Shown here piece after piece: positions 8,574-16,004 of a DNA stretch of 26,712 bases. Source of the stretch: Kiritimatiellia bacterium (GTDB taxonomy: Bacteria > Verrucomicrobiota > Kiritimatiellia > SLAD01); the NCBI GenBank assembly GCA_007125875.1, contig SLCI01000021.1, forward strand, positions 1-26,712, given 5' to 3'. Positions within the stretch are counted from its first letter, which is position 1. Every line of letters begins with the position of its first letter. The translations under genes and the position numbers were made by a program. The notes under the pieces are model-generated. The model did not search any database. It saw nothing but the letters and a program-made list of their open reading frames with translations, and was not told the origin of the DNA.

Positions 8574-8731
8574 ATACCAGTTGCTATAACCTTTCGGTAC
8601 ATTCTCAGGGCAACACGGAGGTTGCCCCTCCGGTACACGCTAAGCAGAACCAGTTACAGCAGAAGCATTTTGGAGGGACGGGCTCCGTCCCGTCCTCGGA
8701 GAATATACCGAGAAGTATTGGAAACTGGTAT
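8574..8731. repeat. 9-bp inverted repeats flanking element copy 2
   Basis: ATACCAGTT at 8574-8582 and its exact reverse complement AACTGGTAT at 8723-8731 enclose copy 2 of the structured element. Copy 1 begins with the shorter ACCAGTT at 8420-8426 but has no clear right-hand partner of its own before copy 2 starts. These could be terminal inverted repeats of a small non-autonomous element, or the closing stem of a longer RNA fold. Confidence 0.5.
8577..8697 (+). repeat. structured intergenic element, copy 2
   Basis: The second copy of the ~120-nt unit, in direct orientation, 36 bases after copy 1. Its terminal hairpin is GGACGGG (8676-8682) with CCCGTCC (8689-8695) around the same CTCCGT loop. 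The alternative upstream hairpins are GGGCAAC (8608-8614) with GTTGCCC (8621-8627), or CGGAGG (8616-8621) with CCTCCG (8627-8632). Outside it, ATACCAGTT at 8574-8582 is answered by the inverted AACTGGTAT at 8723-8731, so the mobile or folding unit may run from about 8574 to 8731. Short palindromic elements of this style resemble REP or MITE-like sequences; no transposase is present. Confidence 0.8.
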
Positions 8732-8753
8732 AAGTTACCCAGCGGTCGGGTTG

Positions 8754-9137
8754 TCACTTCTTCCAGAGTTGCTCAACAGCCAATCGGCCGCCACCCATGA
8801 TGGCGAGGGCTAGCGTGACAATGAGGTAGAGTAGCGCAAGTTCCTTACGCGAAAATGGATCACCACCGTGGCGAATGAAGGCGGCCACAAACATGGTTCC
8901 GCAAATGAGCACAGCACACGTGCGGGTGAACACACCAAGTGCGAGCAGAATGCCTCCGACAAATTCAGATAATGCTGCGGCCCAAGCGAAAAAGAGCGGG
9001 AAGGGGAACCCCATCGACTCCACCGCACCCGTAAAGCCTTCGATGCCATCGAAGACCTTTGGATAGCCATGTGTGGCCATGCCTAAACCGCTGCCAATTC
9101 GCAATACCGCTAATCCAATGTCATTGAGCCATTTCAT
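8754..9137 (-). CDS. DoxX family membrane protein
   Basis: A 127-residue integral membrane protein with about four predicted hydrophobic helices. The DoxX pattern is clear: an N-terminal VLRIGSGLGMATHGYPKVF segment, FPLFFAWAAALSEFVGGILLALGVFTR in the middle, then FIRHGGDPFSRKELALLYLI. DoxX proteins are small quinone- or redox-associated membrane subunits; some act in thiosulfate oxidation and others in thiol stress, and most have no assigned role. It starts 15 bases after the RND pump stop and shares its strand, so it is probably the last gene of the efflux operon. The function here is unknown. It converges on plsC across the repeat region. Confidence 0.88.
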   Translation of the reverse strand: MKWLNDIGLAVLRIGSGLGMATHGYPKVFDGIEGFTGAVESMGFPFPLFFAWAAALSEFVGGILLALGVFTRTCAVLICGTMFVAAFIRHGGDPFSRKELALLYLIVTLALAIMGGGRLAVEQLWKK

Positions 9138-9152
9138 GCGAAGCCTCCTCTT

Positions 9153-12100
9153 TCACGACGCGCTCTCGGTGACACCGATCCTCCCCTTGAGCTTATTCAT
9201 TAGATCATCCAGCAAGGTGTAAATGACGGGAACCACCACCAAGGTAAGAATCGTGGAAACCGTCATGCCACCGATCACCACAACACCCAACGGGGCACGC
9301 GCCTCACCGCCGGCACCCAGTCCTAATGCAATCGGTAATACCCCAAATATAGTCGTGACGGCTGTCATAAGAATAGGACGTAACCGAACTGTGCCCGCTG
9401 TGACGACTGCTTCATATCGTTCGATCCCACGATCCCGTAAACGGTTCGTATAATCGATCAACAGAATGCCGTTCTTCGTTACTAGGCCGGTCAACATGAT
9501 TAAGCCGATAAAACTGAAGATGTTGAGCGATTGTCCTGCAAGCAAAAGTCCACCGAAGGCACCAACCAACGCTAGCGGTAGACCCAGCATAATCGTGAAG
9601 GGATGAATCCAACTGTTGAATTGTGCGGCCAACACGAGAAAGACAACCACAATCGCGAGGAATAGGGTAAAGGTCAGTGCGCGGAAGGATTCTTCCAAAT
9701 CACGGGCCGTACCGGCCAAGTCGTAGGTGGTCTCAGCGGGGAAAATGTCATCGGCTAATTCGCGCACGCGATCGAGTGCATCGCTGAGTGCCAGCCTTTC
9801 AAGGTTCGAAGCAATGGTTACGGAACGCACTCGATTGAAGTGATTGATTTGGCTTGGTCCAACATCCTCTTCAAAACGGGCGATATTGGATAGAGGTACC
9901 AACTCTCCGGAGCGTGAACGCAAGTAGATCTGATCCAGATTTCTGGGTTGGGCACGATCTTCTTCCCGGAGCCGTGCGATCACATTGTATTGTTTCCCGC
10001 GCTCTTGATAATCGGTTACATCTACGCCTCCGAGCATTATTTGCAACGCTTCCGAAATGTCTGCCACCGATATCCCCATCAATGATGCGCGATCGCGATT
10101 GATATGCACCATGAGCTCTGGCTTGTTCAAGTCGAGATCGCTATCAACATCAATGAAGCCGTCCTCTTCTCGCAATTGTCGGACGAGCTCATCCGATCCT
10201 TCAGCCAATACCTCCAGATCAGGATGCTGGATCACAAACTGCACCGGACGGGTGTCTTGACCGCCACCAAACGGTGACCGCTCTCTTAAAAAGACCATGA
10301 TGCCGGGAATCCCGGCCGTGCGCCGACGCATCTCCACCATGATTTCGAATTGGTCCCGATCGCGTTGATCCCGATCTTCCAGTGTCATAAACATAATGCC
10401 GCGATTGGGAGGATTCGCACCAAACCCCAGAATGCCCATATAGGTTCGAATTTCGGGAATATCTTCAGCGATCTCTTCGACCTCTTTGAGATATTGATCC
10501 ATATATTCCAGTGTCGAACCCTCTGGCCCTCTGAAAAAGGCGATAATCGAGCCTTGATCTTGTTGAGGCGTAAACTCCCCAGGTAGCAGTCGCGCCATGA
10601 ATAGGCCGATGACGAAGGCCGCAATAGCAAGTACGACGGTGATTATGCGATGTCGTAATGCACGTTCGAGCCACCGTTTATAGCTACGCCCCAGTGCATC
10701 GAAGCCCGACTCGAGTACATGATAAATGCGCATGTGACGCTTTTTTACTCGGATCAGTCTTGAACTCAACATGGGGGTGAGCGTTAACGCGATAAACGTC
10801 GAAATGAAGATTGCGGATGCAACGGTTAAGCCAAACTCATAGAAGAACACGCCAATCGTTCCTGTGACAAACGCAACAGGGACAAATACAGCGGCCAAGG
10901 AAATTGAACTGGCGATGACAGCAAATCCAATTTCAGATGCGCCATTGCGTGCCGCCTCAATCGGGTCTTCGTTTTCCTCCTCCATGTGCCGGTAAATATT
11001 TTCCAGCATGACGACGGCATCATCAACCAAGAGGCCAATTGCGAGGATGAGGCCCAGCAGCGTGATCACATTGATGCTAAAGCCCAAGGCATTCATCACC
11101 GCGAAGGTGCCCATGACAGCAACAGGAATTACTATAGCAGGGATGAAGCTGCTGCGAAGACTCCGCAGAAAGATAAAAATCACAATGACGACTAAAATGG
11201 CCGCGAGAATCAATGTGCGCTGTGTGGACTGAACGGATTCACCGATAAAGCGTGAACCGTCAAAGGCCACTTGCAAGTTAACTCCAGCTGGTAGGTCAGG
11301 GCGGATTGCGTCCAGCTCCTCCATAACACGCGTGGTAACTTCGAGTGTATTGGCTTGGCTCTGACGCAAAATCCCCATGCCGATCGTTGGTATTTGAATA
11401 AATCGCGCGAGATTACGCTCATTCTCGCTACCGCGTATTACCTCGGCTACATCCCGAATGCGAATCGGCACTCCATCGCGGGAGGTGATGACGATATCCT
11501 GAAAATCTTCCGGCTGTGTGATGCGACCTTGGGTACGGACAACGAATTCACGCAGCCGACTTTCAATGCGTCCACTCGGCAACTCAAGATTCTCGCGCCG
11601 CAATGCTTGGGCGACATCGGTCACTGTTAAATCATGCGCAGCCAGCCGAGCGACATCCAATTCCACGCGTACCGCGAAACGCTGCGAGCCACCCACCTGT
11701 ACTCGGCCAACACCCGGTAAAACCTGAATTCGATCAGACAGCTGGCGATCCACAAAATCGGCTAATTCCGTCCGACTCATCCAGTCCGAGTTGACGCTGA
11801 CCCACATGATGGGTTGTGCATCAAGATCTAATTTGACCACCGTGGGTGGATCGATGTCGTCCGGTAACCGGCGTCGCACGCGCGCCACCGCATCGCGCAC
11901 ATCCTGCGCGGCCACATCGACGTTCACCTCCAATTCAAACTCAATCGTGATCTGAGCCCGTTCCTCGCGCGTTTGCGAGGTCATCGAGCGGATGCCTTCG
12001 ACCGTGGTGACCTCTTCTTCGATCAGATCGGTCACTTCCGTTTCCATCACGTCGGGTGCTGCCCCGCGCCAGTCGACGGTTACGGTCACAACAGGAACAT

Positions 12101-12221
12101 CTACGTCCGGCAGCTCCCGCACCGAGAGCGAGTTGTAGCCGATGACACCGGCAATGAGTATAAGGATGGTGAAAACCCAGGCCAGTACGGGGCGGCGAAT
12201 GGAAAGATCGGACAGATACAC
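9153..12221 (-). CDS. RND efflux pump inner-membrane permease (HAE1/AcrB-like)
   Basis: Proton-driven export of amphiphilic compounds across the envelope, as the trimeric inner-membrane part of a tripartite pump. At 1022 residues it is full length. The N-terminus is SDLSIRRPVLAWVFTILILI (first TM helix). The proton-relay acidic pair D400-D401 lies in the TM4 segment GLLVDDAVVMLENIYRH, and the partner lysine K916 in the TM10 segment TGLVTKNGILLIDYTN. Two large periplasmic loops separate the helix groups, as expected. The start is a GTG at 12221, with GAGGA seven bases upstream, three bases after the adaptor stop. Substrates cannot be predicted. The sequence belongs to the drug/solvent HAE1 group rather than the metal CzcA group. 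Confidence 0.95.
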   Translation of the reverse strand: MYLSDLSIRRPVLAWVFTILILIAGVIGYNSLSVRELPDVDVPVVTVTVDWRGAAPDVMETEVTDLIEEEVTTVEGIRSMTSQTREERAQITIEFELEVNVDVAAQDVRDAVARVRRRLPDDIDPPTVVKLDLDAQPIMWVSVNSDWMSRTELADFVDRQLSDRIQVLPGVGRVQVGGSQRFAVRVELDVARLAAHDLTVTDVAQALRRENLELPSGRIESRLREFVVRTQGRITQPEDFQDIVITSRDGVPIRIRDVAEVIRGSENERNLARFIQIPTIGMGILRQSQANTLEVTTRVMEELDAIRPDLPAGVNLQVAFDGSRFIGESVQSTQRTLILAAILVVIVIFIFLRSLRSSFIPAIVIPVAVMGTFAVMNALGFSINVITLLGLILAIGLLVDDAVVMLENIYRHMEEENEDPIEAARNGASEIGFAVIASSISLAAVFVPVAFVTGTIGVFFYEFGLTVASAIFISTFIALTLTPMLSSRLIRVKKRHMRIYHVLESGFDALGRSYKRWLERALRHRIITVVLAIAAFVIGLFMARLLPGEFTPQQDQGSIIAFFRGPEGSTLEYMDQYLKEVEEIAEDIPEIRTYMGILGFGANPPNRGIMFMTLEDRDQRDRDQFEIMVEMRRRTAGIPGIMVFLRERSPFGGGQDTRPVQFVIQHPDLEVLAEGSDELVRQLREEDGFIDVDSDLDLNKPELMVHINRDRASLMGISVADISEALQIMLGGVDVTDYQERGKQYNVIARLREEDRAQPRNLDQIYLRSRSGELVPLSNIARFEEDVGPSQINHFNRVRSVTIASNLERLALSDALDRVRELADDIFPAETTYDLAGTARDLEESFRALTFTLFLAIVVVFLVLAAQFNSWIHPFTIMLGLPLALVGAFGGLLLAGQSLNIFSFIGLIMLTGLVTKNGILLIDYTNRLRDRGIERYEAVVTAGTVRLRPILMTAVTTIFGVLPIALGLGAGGEARAPLGVVVIGGMTVSTILTLVVVPVIYTLLDDLMNKLKGRIGVTESAS

Positions 12222-12224
12222 GCC

Positions 12225-13304
12225 TTAGTCCTCGCTTCGGTTTCGGTCGCGTACGCGTGTGCTCGGCTGTAACCGCTGATGCCCAGCAGCCACTACGCGT
12301 TCTCCCGCGGAGACTCCCTCACGTATCTCTATGTAGCCCGGTTCCCGTTCTCCGAGGCGCACACGACGACGTTCAGCACGATCATCTACATCAACGACAT
12401 AAACAGAGTATCCACCCATGTCAGAAATCAACGCTTGTTCAGGTATGACAACCGCCTCGTCCAGCTTTTCAACATCAATTTGCACACTCACGAACTGATT
12501 AGGACGCAAGGCCAGATCCTCATTATCGATTAATGCACGGACTGCGAGTGTGCGTGTGTTTGAGTCAATGACTGGGTCAACAAAGTAAACTTCTCCGTTG
12601 AAGGTGCGGTCTGGGTGCGCTGCGGTGTGTACTCGCACAGCTTGGCCAATGTCGATTAGCGGTAAATAACGTTCAGGGAGGTTGAAGTCGAGTTTCAGCA
12701 CATCGATCTTAACTAAATCGAACAGGAGAGATCCTGCTTGCGTGTAGTCGCCAAGCGAAACATATCGACGTCCGAGTTGACCTTCAATGGGAGCACGCAC
12801 TGTTGTATCTGCAAGACGGCGTCGCATCAGCCCAAGCTCGGCTTCGGCGGCTCTGAAGCTGGCACGCGTTTCAATCATTTCGGCCTCAGTGATAAGTTCT
12901 TGCTCGAAAAGTGGTTCGCGTCGAATCACTTGGGCTTGGGTTTCCTCGTATCTCGCTTCGGCTCGTTTCACATCAAGAGCCGATCGCTCGTCATCTATAC
13001 GTAAGAGAATGTCACCAGCCGAAACCCATTGACCTTCGCGCGCTTCGATCTGCTTGATCTGGCCCCCGATCTCATTCCGCACTTGAACTTGCTCATCCGC
13101 TCGCAAGCTGCCGACGGCTCGGGCCACCAACTGCCACTCGCGTTGTTTAACAATTGTGGACTCTACGGTGACAACCCGTTCAGAGCGTTCCGCACCACTA
13201 TCTTCATCATCGCGCCCGCAACCGACGAGCAGTACCAGCGCTAGCACAGGAGGGAGAAAATGGGCTGATTCCTTCAGGATAGCGTATCGTTTACGTCGAA
13301 TCAT
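12225..13304 (-). CDS. RND periplasmic adaptor lipoprotein (membrane fusion protein)
   Basis: Bridges the inner-membrane RND pump to the outer-membrane channel. The 359-residue protein has a lipoprotein signal ending LVLLVGC, with C29 as the likely lipidated residue, so it should be anchored in the inner membrane and face the periplasm. A lipoyl/barrel-sandwich half follows (about 60-105), then a helical hairpin (about 107-165), the second lipoyl half (RAPIEGQLGRRYVSLGDYTQ) and the beta-barrel segment with FVDPVIDSNTRTLAVRA. Its ATG overlaps the TolC-like gene stop by four bases, and GAGG lies seven bases ahead. The next gene is its cognate pump. Confidence 0.93.
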   Translation of the reverse strand: MIRRKRYAILKESAHFLPPVLALVLLVGCGRDDEDSGAERSERVVTVESTIVKQREWQLVARAVGSLRADEQVQVRNEIGGQIKQIEAREGQWVSAGDILLRIDDERSALDVKRAEARYEETQAQVIRREPLFEQELITEAEMIETRASFRAAEAELGLMRRRLADTTVRAPIEGQLGRRYVSLGDYTQAGSLLFDLVKIDVLKLDFNLPERYLPLIDIGQAVRVHTAAHPDRTFNGEVYFVDPVIDSNTRTLAVRALIDNEDLALRPNQFVSVQIDVEKLDEAVVIPEQALISDMGGYSVYVVDVDDRAERRRVRLGEREPGYIEIREGVSAGERVVAAGHQRLQPSTRVRDRNRSED

Positions 13305-14599
13305 TCATTAACCTCGATATAGTCCGAGGCAAACTGACCGGTAGCCAACTCAACTCGAAGTTTAGCAATCTCGAATTGATACTCTTGTCGCGCTAATTCT
13401 GTTCGGGCAAAATCCAATTCGTTCAGCGCTGTACTGACGTCTAGGCTTGTGGCCAATCCGACTCGAGCTTGCTCGGAGAGGGTGCGATAGTTCTCTTCAG
13501 CTAAAGCAACCTCTTTACGTAATGCTATGAGATCCTCCCGAACATTCAGTAATTCGAGCAAAGCTTGTTGAACTTCCAATTGGATCGATTTTTCGAGGTC
13601 AGCAACCTGCAGTTCGGCTTGCGTTATCCGGTCATCTTGTTGCAGGCGCGAAATTCGGCGACTGCCTCCATCCCAGAATTCATAGCGTGCAACAGCCGCA
13701 ATTTCCCACCAATTGTTACGGCGGTTCGTACTTTCGGGGTCGACGAAGGAATGGTTGTATTGCAATTCAAGCGTGGGCCACGCTTCACGCCTGATGACGT
13801 CACGCTGCTCCGAAGCCGAATCGATCTGCAAGCGAGCTGCGATGAGATCATTTCGTTGATCCAAGGCTTGCAGGAATAACTCACGCAAAACTTCTGACTC
13901 CGGTTCTGCCATGGGCGCTGGTGCTTCGACCTCAAATTCATAGTCTGCGTCGAGACCGAGCCTTCGCGCCAAGTCCGCTCGCGCAACATCGTATGCATTC
14001 ACTGCTGCCACAAGATTACGGCGCGCGCGCGCTTCATCGACTTCCGCACGTAGTAGCTCTGTCCGGCGTGCCTCGCCGGCATCAAATCGGGCCTTCGCAC
14101 GGGCCACTTCCTGAGTGCTCAGAGCGACAGTTTGTTTTGCGAGTTCGACTTGTTCGGCCGAACTGAGGACACCGAAATAGATCTGACTGACATCAAACAG
14201 CGATAGCCGAATGTCATGTACTAAGGTTTCAGCCTCAGCGCGCTCTAATGCGATGCCCAAACGCCGTGCCGGCAAGACGCGACCGTCAAAAAGTGGCTGT
14301 GTAGCGGTGATCGTGGCACTCCACGAGTCCTCGGGTATCAGAACGCGATCATCTTGGCGGACTTCTGATTCAGGGCGATCATAGCGGCCGGCTGCCATTA
14401 ATCTGGGCGAGATGATTGTCCAGGCACGGTCGACTTCGCGTTCGGCGATACTGACCTCACGACGCTGAATTTCAATCCGCTCATCACTCTCGAGCGCTCG
14501 AATTAGCGCTTGATCCAGAGTGATTGTTTCTGCGTGCGCAAAAGTTAATGCGAGCGGCAACAAGATGGCTGCGCGTATGAAGGTTTTTCTGTTACTCAT
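13301..14599 (-). CDS. TolC-family outer-membrane efflux protein
   Basis: The outer-membrane channel of a tripartite efflux pump. Starting at the ATG complementary to 14597-14599, the protein has 432 residues and a clear signal peptide, MSNRKTFIRAAILLPLALTF followed by AHA, with cleavage after residue 23. The mature part begins ETITLDQALIRALESDERIE, the usual first helix, and shows two similar long-helix repeats rich in Arg, Glu and Ala with TQPLFDG between helices. An upstream in-frame ATG at 14662 is rejected because it would bury the signal peptide behind 21 residues; GGAGAG lies nine bases ahead of the chosen start. It is first in its gene cluster and may also serve the adjacent second RND pump, which has no channel gene of its own. 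Confidence 0.92.
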   Translation of the reverse strand: MSNRKTFIRAAILLPLALTFAHAETITLDQALIRALESDERIEIQRREVSIAEREVDRAWTIISPRLMAAGRYDRPESEVRQDDRVLIPEDSWSATITATQPLFDGRVLPARRLGIALERAEAETLVHDIRLSLFDVSQIYFGVLSSAEQVELAKQTVALSTQEVARAKARFDAGEARRTELLRAEVDEARARRNLVAAVNAYDVARADLARRLGLDADYEFEVEAPAPMAEPESEVLRELFLQALDQRNDLIAARLQIDSASEQRDVIRREAWPTLELQYNHSFVDPESTNRRNNWWEIAAVARYEFWDGGSRRISRLQQDDRITQAELQVADLEKSIQLEVQQALLELLNVREDLIALRKEVALAEENYRTLSEQARVGLATSLDVSTALNELDFARTELARQEYQFEIAKLRVELATGQFASDYIEVNE

Positions 14600-14778
14600 A
14601 TTTAGGTCTCTCCGGCTTACGACGCCAAGTGCATCAAATCTGTTCAATTTAACGTGGGGCAATAAATAATTGGCCGAATCAATCGACTACTCGTGTCGAC
14701 GATTCCTGGATATCCTGACAGCTCGATACAGAGTAGCATAAGGTAGTGCCTAGGTTGCAGCCTTAATTGTTCCGTCCT
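14600..14778. other. intergenic spacer upstream of the TolC-like gene
   Basis: 179 bases separate the last YeeE-half gene from the TolC-like gene on the same strand. I found no convincing promoter or rho-independent terminator. One small inverted repeat, TCGAC at 14683-14687 with GTCGA at 14695-14699, could be a regulator site. The TolC cluster may therefore be partly transcribed by read-through from the ArsR-led cluster. Confidence 0.4.
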
Positions 14779-15303
14779 TTAAAGCTTTATCCGCTCGAAC
14801 CAGCGGAACAGGGCAATCACACCGGCCAACATGATTACAATCACGATCCAGTGCGACACCCCCAATGTCTCCGGCAATGTTATCTGCCCCAAGTCACCCC
14901 AAGTCAGTACCGTCGCACTCATTAAAGGATGCAGCGCTGCATAGATCGCGGCGCCGAGCAGCATGCCCACGATACCGAAGAGGGCGTGCCATCGGCCTTC
15001 GCCCAGTGCACCAAGCGAAGTACCCGGGCAAAGCCCGAAAAGACCCCAGCCAATGCCGAATAACAGGCCGCCGATGATATTGGCACCCAGAATCGTGGGT
15101 TTGAGGTTCAAGACCTCCATGCCAAAATCTTGCAATAGATAGATGCCGATCATGCCCACCAGAATGGCGGACATCATAAACTTGATGATGGTCATGTCGA
15201 TCAGTCGCAAAGCGCCAAGCTGCTTCTCGTAGCGCAGGACACGCCCTTTCTGAAGTAGAAAGCCGAATACAACACCGGTCAAAAGTCCGTAAAGTAAGGT
15301 CAT
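14779..15303 (-). CDS. YeeE/YedE-type sulfur transporter, C-terminal half protein
   Basis: A 174-residue hydrophobic protein with about five membrane helices, corresponding to the second half of the YeeE/YedE (Sulf_transp) fold. The diagnostic motif is GLFGLCPGTSLGALGEGRW, with C92 in the conserved CPGT position. Full-length YeeE proteins import thiosulfate using conserved cysteines and are roughly twice this size. Here the two halves are separate genes overlapping by four bases (ATGA at 15300-15303), so they probably assemble as a heterodimer. Direction of transport and substrate are inferred only from the family. It is the last gene of the ArsR-led cluster. Confidence 0.88.
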   Translation of the reverse strand: MTLLYGLLTGVVFGFLLQKGRVLRYEKQLGALRLIDMTIIKFMMSAILVGMIGIYLLQDFGMEVLNLKPTILGANIIGGLLFGIGWGLFGLCPGTSLGALGEGRWHALFGIVGMLLGAAIYAALHPLMSATVLTWGDLGQITLPETLGVSHWIVIVIMLAGVIALFRWFERIKL

Positions 15304-15824
15304 GATGCAGATTCTCCTTTATACAGTAAGTTGGCGACGATTAGTCCGCCCGTGAAAAAGAAGACTAACGAGATAAAGCCGCTGACGGATAATTGCATCA
15401 GCCCACTCAAGCCGTGTCCGCTCGGACAGCCATCTGCAAGGCGAGCACCGAACATGGCGAATATTCCGCCTACGAAAGCGACTCCACCGCGCTTCCAAAT
15501 GTTGGATCCGAAGCGGTCCGCCCACATGGGGGGGACAGCCTCGCGCTTGAATGAACGATCATGCCACGCTGCGATCGCTGCCCCGAGCAGAATGCCTACC
15601 AGCACCATGCCCTGCCAGTCGAAACGGGGGGCATTGCTTTGATAATACTCGTTATTCGAGACGCGCTCGGGCAAGACCGTCTGTTCAATAGCCGCTGCGG
15701 CTCGAACAAATGTAGTGGATGCACCGAGAAATTGCCCTGTGATACCTACAGAGGCAATGGCCAGTAGTCCAACCAGTGCTCCGGCGAGGTATGGATTCCA
15801 TCCTCCATCATCGTATTTTTTCAT
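15300..15824 (-). CDS. YeeE/YedE-type sulfur transporter, N-terminal half protein
   Basis: A 174-residue membrane protein matching the other half of YeeE/YedE. It carries FGARLADGCPSGHGLSGLMQ, with C133 in the conserved GCPSGHG motif, and about four to five hydrophobic helices, including one near residues 13-35 and one at the C-terminus. A less conserved, polar stretch (about 46-68) lies between the first and second helices. Its start follows the DUF6132-like gene by nine bases, with AGGAG as ribosome site, and its stop overlaps the partner half. The pair sits downstream of an RND pump and an ArsR regulator, which suggests a regulated role with an inorganic sulfur compound; this is inference. 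Confidence 0.88.
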   Translation of the reverse strand: MKKYDDGGWNPYLAGALVGLLAIASVGITGQFLGASTTFVRAAAAIEQTVLPERVSNNEYYQSNAPRFDWQGMVLVGILLGAAIAAWHDRSFKREAVPPMWADRFGSNIWKRGGVAFVGGIFAMFGARLADGCPSGHGLSGLMQLSVSGFISLVFFFTGGLIVANLLYKGESAS

Positions 15825-15833
15825 TATCTACTC

Positions 15834-16004
15834 CTATTTTCCTGCGGTCATAAGGGCTCCGACAAGGGCCCATATACTGACCGATACATATAAATTACTT
15901 TGCAATGGACATGCGCCAGTACGGCATCCAATGAACCAATAGATGCCGAAGCCAGCGATCCCGCCAACAACCGTTCCTAGCATAGTTTTCACTCCACGAT
16001 TCAT
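15834..16004 (-). CDS. small membrane protein, DUF6132-like
   Basis: A 56-residue reading frame between the RND pump and the YeeE halves. It has a Gly-rich hydrophobic helix (residues about 8-26) with an FGIYWFIGCRTGACPLQSN motif holding C27 and C32, and a second helix (about 39-53). The GC..GxCP.xSN pattern matches what I recall of DUF6132, a family of tiny two-helix proteins of unknown function often found beside YeeE or sulfurtransferase genes. The ATG overlaps the pump stop by four bases (ATGA), a strong sign that it is translated. The paired cysteines could bind metal or carry sulfur; this is inference. Confidence 0.82.
   Translation of the reverse strand: MNRGVKTMLGTVVGGIAGFGIYWFIGCRTGACPLQSNLYVSVSIWALVGALMTAGK

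Noticed and set aside
8421..8697. CRISPR-like direct repeats
   Set aside because: Only two diverged ~120-nt copies are present, without regular spacers, and no cas genes are in the window.
8465..8813. Two overlapping plus-strand open frames through the repeat region
   Set aside because: They consist of translated hairpin elements (for example EGRAPSRP), have no ribosome site and run into the antisense end of doxX.
14701..14778. Terminator between the YeeE half and the TolC-like gene
   Set aside because: No GC-rich hairpin followed by a T run was found on the minus strand; the small inverted repeat nearby has only five-base arms.
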